Assembly (NCBI GenBank): GCA_002373975.1
Contig: DFKZ01000076.1
Location: 1-13,554 of the forward strand
DNA length: 13,554 bases
Reading direction: 5' to 3'
Source: Lachnospiraceae bacterium UBA3632
GTDB taxonomy: Bacteria > Bacillota > Clostridia > Lachnospirales > Lachnospiraceae
Under the pieces are notes generated by a model. That model made no database searches and was not told the DNA's origin. It was given only the letters and a program-made list of their open reading frames with translations. Both the position numbers and the translations under genes were made by a program. Shown here in pieces: positions 5,531-12,366 of this stretch. Positions within the stretch are counted from its first letter, which is position 1. The number at the start of each line of letters is the position of its first letter.

Positions 5531-7139
5531 GGCTCTCGGGATCATCCTGAGGGTGGAAAATACAATAAATATCAACAGCATTCTGGATGCGATCAGGCAC
5601 ATTCCTCTTATCGGAAAGCACATAAGCGAGAGGATTTACGGGATCAGAGTGCTCAAGATCCTTGCTTTTATCATTTCACTTATCATTGAATTTACCAAGG
5701 CATTCTGGAAGCCGGTCCTGTGGTTCGGTATGCTGTTCATAGCAACGCAGATGCTCGGGCAGGGATACGAAACCTTTACGGGAACCATCTTCCTCACGGG
5801 CTTTTTGTGGATGCTGATCGTGAGTGCCTTTTTCTATAACATCTTTAACATCACCACCGAAACAAAATATACCGTTTTCATAATGGGGATGGATGCGAGA
5901 GAATATGTGAAGGCAAGGCTGCTGTACAAGATAGCGGCGCAGCTTCTGGGATATGTTCTTTTCGGGATCCCCACGGCACTTATATCCGGAGTTAAATGGT
6001 ACTTCGCCATTCTGATACCCGCGGCGGGGATAGGTGTAAAAGCAGCTTCAGTGGCGATCAGAATGCTGATATATTCGGCAAAACAGGCGGCGGGAAAAAG
6101 GATGAAAAACGGCCGGCTCATAACCGCAAGCGGCAATGAGGTCGTAAGCGCCGTGCTGATGATAATAGTCGCTTTGGCAGGGATAATCGGATCGATATAC
6201 ATTGTCTATAATGGCATAAGCCGCCCGGTTGAGATCGCTTTTTATGTCGCGGTCGCGCTTAATGTTCCCGGCTTTCTGATAATAAATGCATTTACTCCCG
6301 GTTATTACAGGACCGCTCTTTTTGCGGAGCAGGAAAAGAACGAAAGAGTAGAAGTAAAGAAAAAGAAGGCAGGCAGGAGGGAAGTCAGGATAAATGAATC
6401 CGGCGAGCTGCGGAGCGGATCAAGGGGATTCAGATATCTTAACGAGCTTTTCTTTAAAAGGCACGGCAATGTGATAATAGGAAGGCTGATCGTTTCTGTC
6501 ATCGGAATCATCACCATTATCGCACTTTGCTCGATCCTTTTATATTTCGAAGTGATAAAGCATGGCGTTACCGATGAATCGGTCGTGAGGTACGTTATCG
6601 CAAGGCATCCCGGGGTATTTCCGATCATTGTTTTTTTGGCAAACAGCGGTGCGTCTATCTGCCGGGCCATGTACGCCAACTGCGATTCATCATTTCTTAT
6701 GTACGGGTTTTACAAAACGCCGGATGCACTTGTGAAAATGTTTCGCTTAAGGATAGGCTCGGTCATCAGATACAATCTTGCTCCGGCGGCGATATTGGCA
6801 GCATTTTCGGTATTTACTCTGTTTTTTACAGGCGGTGAGGATTATCCGCTGCAAAGCCTGTTTACCGTAGCGGAGATATTTGTTTTCCTGGTGCTTTTCT
6901 CTGTAAGGCATCTGGCATTGTATTATATCCTTCAGCCCTACAACAGTGATTATCTGATCAAGTCGAGGCTTTACGGATTTCTGTCTTTTCTGATCGGAAC
7001 GGTACTTTTGGTGATCATATTTATTCCTGTAAATGCGATCGTAATGACTGCTGCGGGACTTATCATAACAGTGCCTTACATACTGGTGTCACAGAGCCTT
7101 GTGCGCAGGGTGGCCCCCAGGACATTCCGGATAAAGTGA
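5514..7139 (+). CDS. two-halved ABC transporter membrane permease
   Basis: A 541-residue integral membrane protein, the partner of the overlapping ATPase. About 12 predicted membrane segments fall in two blocks (roughly 47-260 and 318-527) separated by a basic, charged cytoplasmic loop (about 268-317, with KKKKAGRR at 282-289). Each block holds a similar short motif before a membrane helix: TETKYTVFIMGMDAREYVKAR (about 115-135) in the first and NCDSSFLMYGFYKTPDALVK (389-408) in the second. This suggests an internal duplication, so one polypeptide may supply both halves of the channel. The second motif resembles permeases of poorly characterised Clostridia exporters. The start follows GAGG at 5501-5504. 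The cargo (peptide, lipid or drug) cannot be told from sequence. No terminator is clear after the TGA. Confidence 0.82.
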   Translation: MRKRLKALGIILRVENTININSILDAIRHIPLIGKHISERIYGIRVLKILAFIISLIIEFTKAFWKPVLWFGMLFIATQMLGQGYETFTGTIFLTGFLWMLIVSAFFYNIFNITTETKYTVFIMGMDAREYVKARLLYKIAAQLLGYVLFGIPTALISGVKWYFAILIPAAGIGVKAASVAIRMLIYSAKQAAGKRMKNGRLITASGNEVVSAVLMIIVALAGIIGSIYIVYNGISRPVEIAFYVAVALNVPGFLIINAFTPGYYRTALFAEQEKNERVEVKKKKAGRREVRINESGELRSGSRGFRYLNELFFKRHGNVIIGRLIVSVIGIITIIALCSILLYFEVIKHGVTDESVVRYVIARHPGVFPIIVFLANSGASICRAMYANCDSSFLMYGFYKTPDALVKMFRLRIGSVIRYNLAPAAILAAFSVFTLFFTGGEDYPLQSLFTVAEIFVFLVLFSVRHLALYYILQPYNSDYLIKSRLYGFLSFLIGTVLLVIIFIPVNAIVMTAAGLIITVPYILVSQSLVRRVAPRTFRIK

Positions 7140-7168
7140 CTCCGTCCCCAATTTTATACAAACAGCAC

Positions 7169-7196
7169 TTGTATTTTACCGTTTGTGTGGTAGAAT
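7169..7196 (+). promoter_or_regulatory. promoter of the peptide-type importer operon
   Basis: TTGTAT (7169-7174) and TAGAAT (7191-7196) are spaced by 16 bp, with TGG (7188-7190) forming an extended -10. The gap after the permease gene (7140-7258) also holds a small hairpin, TTCGA (7232-7236) and TCGAA (7243-7247), directly touching the ribosome site GAGGAG (7248-7253). Confidence 0.6.
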
Positions 7197-7258
7197 AATA
7201 CCGACAATAGAATAATGAGAGGCGTCTGTTTTTCGAAGAAACTCGAAGAGGAGATATT

Positions 7259-8794
7259 ATGAAGAAGTATCTAACCACTATTTTAGTGACACTTCTGACC
7301 ATGACTGCACTGTGCGGATGCGCAGGCGGTACAGGAGCGTCTTCGGAGGATAAACCCTCAAAAAACGCCACCTACGGAGGAACCGTAGTTGTCGGTATTC
7401 AGCAGGATATTGATGGTCTTGACCCACATAAGGTAACAGCGGCAGGAACTAAAGAGATCCTCTTTAACATTTTTGAAGGTCTTGTAAAGTGTGATGCAAA
7501 CGGTGATCTCACCGGAGCCGTAGCGGAAGAGTATTCTCTTTCAGAGGACGGACTCGAGTACACTTTCAAATTAAGACCGAATGTAAAGTTCCACAACGGA
7601 AATACAGTTACTGCGGAAGATGTAAAGTATTCACTTGAGAGAGTGAGCGGCCTTTTGGACGGTACACCCCTCGTATCCACAATGAGTGCCATAACCGCAG
7701 TAGATATCATAGACGAGAAAACGGTCCGTGTTACCGTAGGCAGCGTCAATCCCGAGCTGATTTACAGCTTTACCGCAGCAATAATCCCTGCAGGGAGCGG
7801 TGAGGATGAGAACGCAGATCCTATCGGTACCGGACCGTTTCGTTTTAAATCCTACACACCCCAGGAAGGGATCGTGATCGAGAAGTTTGATGATTACTGG
7901 AAGAAGGGATTCCCTTACCTTGATGAGGTTGATTTCAAGATCGTGGGAAGCGCCGAGACAGCCATCATGGAGCTCAAGGCAGGAAACATCCAGATTTATC
8001 CTTATCTCACGGATTCACAGGCTGAGGAAGTAAAGTCCACCGTGCAGGTGCTCAGTGCTCCTTCCGATGTAGTGCAGGCTCTTTTCTTTAACAACGCTGC
8101 GGAGCCCCTTAATGATGTAAGGGTAAGACAGGCTATCTGCTATGCACTCAACCGTGAGGAGATCATCGGATTTGTGGCAGGCGGAGATGCAGCGATAGTA
8201 AGTACCGCAATGCTTCCCACCCTCACAAGTTACTACGAGGATCTTAACGATCACTACGGAACCACGGGAAATGTGGAGGAGGCCAAAAAGCTTCTTGCCG
8301 AAGCGGGATACCCCGACGGATTTGATCTTACCATCACCATTCCTTCCAACTATGAGTATCATATGCAGACAGGTGAGGTTGTGGTAGAGCAGCTTAAGGC
8401 TGTGGGTATCAATGCCAAGATTGACGCTGTTGAATGGGAGAGCTGGCTCTCGGATGTTTACACCGACAGGAATTATCAGACAACCATCTGCGGTATCACA
8501 TCCGACATGACTCCGGGATATCTTCTTAACAGATTTACATCTGACAATAAGAAGAACTTCATCAATTTCAATTCATCATCATATGATGATATCTACGGAA
8601 ATATTCTTGAAGCAAAATCCCTTGGAGAGAGAGGCATTCTCTACAAAGAGCTTCAGAAGATCCTTTGTGATGAAGCGGCAACCGCATTTTTACAGGTACC
8701 GGTACTCAAGGTGGCAATGAGCAGCGAACTTGACGGATACACATTCTATCCGATCTATGTTCAGGACATGTCAACGGTGTATTACACAAAATAA
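7259..8794 (+). CDS. peptide/nickel-type ABC importer substrate-binding lipoprotein (SBP family 5)
   Basis: This 511-residue lipoprotein would sit on the outer face of the membrane and deliver solute to the permeases that follow. A signal peptide MKKYLTTILVTLLTMTA leads to the lipobox LCGC with the lipidated cysteine at residue 21 (cysteine at -2 is unusual but tolerated). A small-residue linker follows, then the family 5 fold: GGTVVVGIQQDIDGLDPHK (40-58), the family hallmark around VAEEYSLSEDGLEYTFKLR (88-106) and FHNGNTVTAEDVKYSLERV (111-129). The length is normal for the family. Members bind oligo- or dipeptides, nickel chelates, glutathione or sugars, and the pocket residues do not let me choose. 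The ATG follows GAGGAG by 5 nt. It is the first gene of the importer operon and is separated from the second by a stable hairpin. Confidence 0.93.
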   Translation: MKKYLTTILVTLLTMTALCGCAGGTGASSEDKPSKNATYGGTVVVGIQQDIDGLDPHKVTAAGTKEILFNIFEGLVKCDANGDLTGAVAEEYSLSEDGLEYTFKLRPNVKFHNGNTVTAEDVKYSLERVSGLLDGTPLVSTMSAITAVDIIDEKTVRVTVGSVNPELIYSFTAAIIPAGSGEDENADPIGTGPFRFKSYTPQEGIVIEKFDDYWKKGFPYLDEVDFKIVGSAETAIMELKAGNIQIYPYLTDSQAEEVKSTVQVLSAPSDVVQALFFNNAAEPLNDVRVRQAICYALNREEIIGFVAGGDAAIVSTAMLPTLTSYYEDLNDHYGTTGNVEEAKKLLAEAGYPDGFDLTITIPSNYEYHMQTGEVVVEQLKAVGINAKIDAVEWESWLSDVYTDRNYQTTICGITSDMTPGYLLNRFTSDNKKNFINFNSSSYDDIYGNILEAKSLGERGILYKELQKILCDEAATAFLQVPVLKVAMSSELDGYTFYPIYVQDMSTVYYTK

Positions 8795-8796
8795 CC

Positions 8797-8829
8797 ATAG
8801 TAAACGCAATAAGAAATTGTGTTTACTGT
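8797..8829 (+). promoter_or_regulatory. stable inter-cistronic hairpin between binding-protein and permease genes
   Basis: AGTAAAC (8799-8805) pairs with GTTTACT (8821-8827), and GCAAT (8806-8810) with ATTGT (8816-8820), around a 5-nt loop AAGAA. This is a continuous 12-bp stem that can extend two more pairs. No T-run follows, so it is not a standard terminator. It probably protects the 3' end of the binding-protein mRNA after processing, allowing more binding protein than permease to be made. Confidence 0.65.
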
Positions 8830-8858
8830 AAAATCTGAAGAAAGGAGGAAAGGCAGGG

Positions 8859-9818
8859 ATGACTTATATTATTAAAAAAATAGCGACTCTCATTATTACT
8901 TTGTTTCTCGTGTCTGTCCTTGCCTTCCTCGCCTTTCAGATCATCCCCGGCGATGTTGTTACGTCCATTATAGGCACCGAAGGGACCCCCGAAATGGAAG
9001 CGGCCCTCCGCGAAGAACTCGGACTTAACAAACCGCCGGTGGAAAGGTATTTAAACTGGGCCGGAGGTGTCATCAAAGGAGACCTCGGGGTCAGCTATCG
9101 CTATTCAAAAAGCATGAATGAGATGATGCCTGTTGCGGAGCTTATAGGGGACAAGCTCCCCGTCACCCTGTGGCTTGCACTGTTCTCACTTTTGCTGACG
9201 ATCTTTATTTCAATTCCCGTCGGAATACTATGGGCGGGAACCAAAAACAAGTTTCTTGACGGACTTTTAAACGGAGTCACGCAGGTGTCCATGGCTATCC
9301 CTGCATTTTTCCTGGGGATACTTGTCACTTTTATTCTGGGTGTTGTCCTCAAGGCTTTTATTCCCGGAGCTTATGTCAGCTACAAAAAAGACTTCGGAGC
9401 ATTTTTGCATTACATGATCTTTCCCGCGATCGCGATCGCTATTCCCAAGATCGGAATGACTGCAAGGTTTATGAGAAATTCCGCTCTTACCGAGATAAAG
9501 TCGGATTATGTCCGCACTGCCAGGAGCAAAGGCGTGGAAGAAAAGCGCATTCTTTTCAGACATGTGCTCAGAAACGCCCTTCTCCCTGTTGTTACGTTTT
9601 TGGGAATGATAATCGCAGAGGTTATCGCGGGATCTATTGTTATTGAACAGGTCTTTGCACTTCCCGGAATAGGAAGGCTTCTTATCAGTTCGATATCAAC
9701 GAGGGATTTCCCCGTTACGCAGATACTGATACTTTACATCACCTTTGTTGTGATAGTCGTATATTTTATCGTCGATGTGCTCTACAGAGTGCTTGATCCC
9801 AGGATCAGAGAGGAATGA
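8859..9818 (+). CDS. OppB/DppB-type ABC importer permease
   Basis: A 319-residue membrane subunit of the importer. It has the standard OppB layout: a first membrane helix (about 7-30) followed by the extracytoplasmic stretch with LREELGLNKPPVERYLNW (50-67) and KGDLGVSYRYSK (73-84). A five-helix core follows from about residue 100. The cytoplasmic EAA loop that docks on the ATPase reads DYVRTARSKGVEEKRILFRH (216-235) and continues HVLRNALLPVV. The sequence ends in the typical LDPRIREE. The ATG follows AAAGGAGG (8841-8848) by 10 nt. OppC follows after a few bases, so the two permeases are co-translated to form the heterodimeric channel. Confidence 0.94.
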   Translation: MTYIIKKIATLIITLFLVSVLAFLAFQIIPGDVVTSIIGTEGTPEMEAALREELGLNKPPVERYLNWAGGVIKGDLGVSYRYSKSMNEMMPVAELIGDKLPVTLWLALFSLLLTIFISIPVGILWAGTKNKFLDGLLNGVTQVSMAIPAFFLGILVTFILGVVLKAFIPGAYVSYKKDFGAFLHYMIFPAIAIAIPKIGMTARFMRNSALTEIKSDYVRTARSKGVEEKRILFRHVLRNALLPVVTFLGMIIAEVIAGSIVIEQVFALPGIGRLLISSISTRDFPVTQILILYITFVVIVVYFIVDVLYRVLDPRIREE

Positions 9819-9824
9819 TAAGGT

Positions 9825-10655
9825 TTGGGACAGAGTAATATCTTTATGATAAACGGAAAACCGAATAAATACCTTATCGTGGGCTCTGTAATGACGGGGA
9901 TCGTGCTGCTTCTTGCACTCATCTCCGTTTTCTGGACTCCGTATGCTCCCACCAAGATGTCTGCATCCGAGAGATTTATGCATCCTACTTTTACCCATAT
10001 CTTTGGCACCGATAATTTCGGAAGGGATATCTTTTCCAGAGTCATGAAGGCTATAGGGACAAGCTTCCTTATCAGTGTGTTTGTGGTGACTGTTTCCGGA
10101 CTTGCGGGAGTGCTGATAGGCGCGGTCACGGGATATTTCGGCGGCATCGTGGATACCGTGGTCATGAGAGTGGTGGATGCGGTCAACGGCTTTCCCAGCA
10201 TTCTGCTTGCGCTGGTGATGATAAGCCTTCTCGGAAAGGGAAGATGGAATATCGTCATAGCCCTTGGGATCGCATTTACGCCAAGCTTTGTGAGGATAGT
10301 AAGGGGGGAATTCATAAGGCTTCGGGATGCGGATTATATCGTGAGAGCAAGGCTTATGGGAGTAAACAGTGTGCGCATACTTTTTCTTCACATCCTGCCC
10401 AATGTGTTTTCCGTATTCTGGGTGAGTGTGATGATAGGATTTAATAATGCGATACTTGCCGAGTCAGGACTCAGTTACCTGGGGATCGGAGTGCAGGCGC
10501 CGGATGCCACCCTCGGAAGCATGCTGAGTGATGCTCAGGGATATCTGGGAACGGCTCCCTGGTATGCACTGGCACCGGGTCTTACCATAGTATGGATGGT
10601 GCTTGGAGCCGCGCTTATGGGGGAAGGTATATCGCGTCGCAACGCAGTGAGATAG
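9825..10655 (+). CDS. OppC/DppC-type ABC importer permease
   Basis: The second channel subunit, 276 residues. The OppC hallmark GTDNFGRDIFSRV is at 61-73, and the EAA loop RDADYIVRARLMGVNSVRIL spans 167-186, followed by HILPNVF. Six membrane helices are predicted. The start is a TTG 6 nt after the OppB stop, using GAGG (9810-9813) inside the end of OppB at a rather long spacing. The ATG at 9846 (residue 8) is an alternative but has no ribosome site. The C-terminus reads MGEGISRRNAVR instead of the common GDGLRDALDP-type ending, so the last dozen residues are atypical; a late frameshift is possible but not shown. Confidence 0.93.
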   Translation: MGQSNIFMINGKPNKYLIVGSVMTGIVLLLALISVFWTPYAPTKMSASERFMHPTFTHIFGTDNFGRDIFSRVMKAIGTSFLISVFVVTVSGLAGVLIGAVTGYFGGIVDTVVMRVVDAVNGFPSILLALVMISLLGKGRWNIVIALGIAFTPSFVRIVRGEFIRLRDADYIVRARLMGVNSVRILFLHILPNVFSVFWVSVMIGFNNAILAESGLSYLGIGVQAPDATLGSMLSDAQGYLGTAPWYALAPGLTIVWMVLGAALMGEGISRRNAVR

Positions 10656-10665
10656 AATTAACTAT

Positions 10666-12249
10666 ATGATAAAAATAGACAACCTGACAATTTCATACGA
10701 CGGAAAAAGGGCTGTTTCAGAGCTTTCTCTTGAGCTTGTTCCGGGAGAGATAACAGGCCTTGTGGGTGAATCCGGTTCCGGTAAATCTGTCACCGCCCTT
10801 ACCGTTATGGGACTTTTATCCCGTGAGGCAAAGATCGAGAGCGGAAGGGTGTGCTTTGATGATGAGGTTATATTTGACGCCGAAAAGGGTAAGGATGAAA
10901 AGCTTCTCCGCTCATACCGCGGCAAGATGATGAGCATGGTGTTCCAGGAGCCGATGACAAGCCTTAATCCTACGATGAAGGTTGGACCTCAGGTGGAGGA
11001 GCAGCTTCTTATCCACGCTAAGGAAAAATATCCCGACCGCGCGTCCAGAAAAAAAAGTGTTGTAGAGGCATTTGAGAGTGTGGGACTTCACGGCGCGGAA
11101 GAGCTCTATGATAAATATCCCCATCAGCTGTCGGGCGGAATGAGACAGAGAGTCATGATCGCAATGGCTGTGATCCTTCATCCGCAGCTCATTATTGCGG
11201 ACGAGCCTACCACAGCTCTTGATGTCACGATACAGAATCAGATCGTCCGCCTTTTGAAGGAGATAAACGAGCGTGAGAAAAACTGCATGCTCTTTATAAC
11301 CCACGATCTTAATCTTGCCCGCAGGATCTGCACAAAGGTTGCGGTCATGAAGGATGGTAAGATTGTTGAAAGCGGAGCTACGGAAGATATTTTTACCTCT
11401 CCCCAAACGGACTATGCCCGAAGGCTTATTGCCGCAGTGCCGGGAAGAAAGAGCGAAAAGGCCGCCTCATCAGGTGCGGATAATGATACCGGACGGAAAA
11501 AAGAAAGTATCCTTAAAGTGGAGGATCTGTCGGTATTTTATAAAGAAAGAAGCAAAAAGGGATTCGGAAGAAGCTATAAAAGAAGAGTTGTTGAAGGAGC
11601 GGATTTCGAGATCTATGAAGGTGAGACCTTAGGGCTTGTGGGTGAGAGCGGATGCGGAAAAAGCTCTCTTTGCAAGGCAATACTCGGGATCAATAAAGAG
11701 ATAAGCGGAAAGATAATAAATAAAACCATCAGGCCTCAGATGATCTTTCAGGATCCATACAGCAGTCTCAATCCCGCTAGGACTATAGGATGGCAGCTTG
11801 AGGAGCCCCTCTACGCAATGGATGTGATTGAGAAGGATATAAAGACATCCAAAGAGTGGCGCAGGGAGCAGGCAGTAGAGATGCTTAAAAGAGTGGGACT
11901 TGATGAGAGCTATTATAACCGCAAACCTCACCAGCTATCGGGCGGGCAGAGGCAGCGCGTGAGCATCGCCCAGGCTCTTATGACAAAGCCGAAGCTTATC
12001 TTTGCGGATGAGCCGGTATCAGCGCTTGATGTCACTATTCAGGATCAGGTGCTGGATCTTTTGAAAAGCCTTCAGGAAGAATTTGGTATAGCTTACCTGT
12101 TTATCTCGCATGATATAAATGTTATTTACCGTGTGAGCGACAGGATAATGGTCATGAAGGATGGAAAAATCCTGGAATCGGGCGATAAGGAGGAAGTGTT
12201 CAACCATCCCCGTGAGGATTATACAAGAGAACTCCTGGCAGAATCCTAG
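10666..12249 (+). CDS. fused OppD-OppF-type ATPase of the peptide-type importer
   Basis: One 527-residue protein carries both ATP-binding domains that power the importer; in most operons they are separate OppD and OppF genes. Domain 1: Walker A GESGSGKS (34-41), Q-loop Q94, signature LSGGM (155-159), Walker B LIIADE (175-180), switch H213. A hydrophilic linker spans about 259-281. Domain 2: Walker A GESGCGKS (326-333), Q362, signature LSGGQ (424-428), Walker B LIFADE (444-449), H482. Both sites look catalytically intact. Neither half has the cysteine-rich C-terminal extension (the oligo_HPY tail) usual in OppD and OppF; domain 1 stops after YARRLIAAVPG and domain 2 after YTRELLAES. The ATG lies 10 nt after the OppC stop with only a weak ribosome site, so translation is probably coupled. 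No terminator is evident after it. Confidence 0.94.
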   Translation: MIKIDNLTISYDGKRAVSELSLELVPGEITGLVGESGSGKSVTALTVMGLLSREAKIESGRVCFDDEVIFDAEKGKDEKLLRSYRGKMMSMVFQEPMTSLNPTMKVGPQVEEQLLIHAKEKYPDRASRKKSVVEAFESVGLHGAEELYDKYPHQLSGGMRQRVMIAMAVILHPQLIIADEPTTALDVTIQNQIVRLLKEINEREKNCMLFITHDLNLARRICTKVAVMKDGKIVESGATEDIFTSPQTDYARRLIAAVPGRKSEKAASSGADNDTGRKKESILKVEDLSVFYKERSKKGFGRSYKRRVVEGADFEIYEGETLGLVGESGCGKSSLCKAILGINKEISGKIINKTIRPQMIFQDPYSSLNPARTIGWQLEEPLYAMDVIEKDIKTSKEWRREQAVEMLKRVGLDESYYNRKPHQLSGGQRQRVSIAQALMTKPKLIFADEPVSALDVTIQDQVLDLLKSLQEEFGIAYLFISHDINVIYRVSDRIMVMKDGKILESGDKEEVFNHPREDYTRELLAES

Positions 12250-12296
12250 AAATCCCGCAGCAGGGCACACCGGACGATATACAACAAATTTCATAG

Positions 12297-12325
12297 TGTA
12301 CAACCCGCTTTAAATATGGTATAGT
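12297..12325 (+). promoter_or_regulatory. putative promoter of the EAL-domain gene
   Basis: TGTACA (12297-12302) and TATAGT (12320-12325) are 17 bp apart, with TGG (12317-12319) forming an extended -10. Two further TATAAT boxes (12329-12334 and 12335-12340) follow without a recognisable -35, so the exact start is uncertain. The 117-bp gap after the ATPase gene contains no visible terminator. Confidence 0.45.
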
Positions 12326-12366
12326 CCTTATAATTATAATCTGTGTTTATTCTATGGGAGATACCT

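Noticed and set aside
9696..10391. Long minus-strand open frames (231 and 177 codons) opposite the OppB end and OppC
   Set aside because: They lie wholly opposite recognisable permease genes with intact motifs, have no ribosome sites and resemble no family.
10912..11406. Minus-strand open frame of 164 codons inside the fused ATPase gene
   Set aside because: The plus-strand frame carries complete ABC motifs across the same bases.
12250..12296. Search for a terminator at the end of the importer operon
   Set aside because: Only a 3-bp CCC/GGG stem is visible and no T-run follows it.
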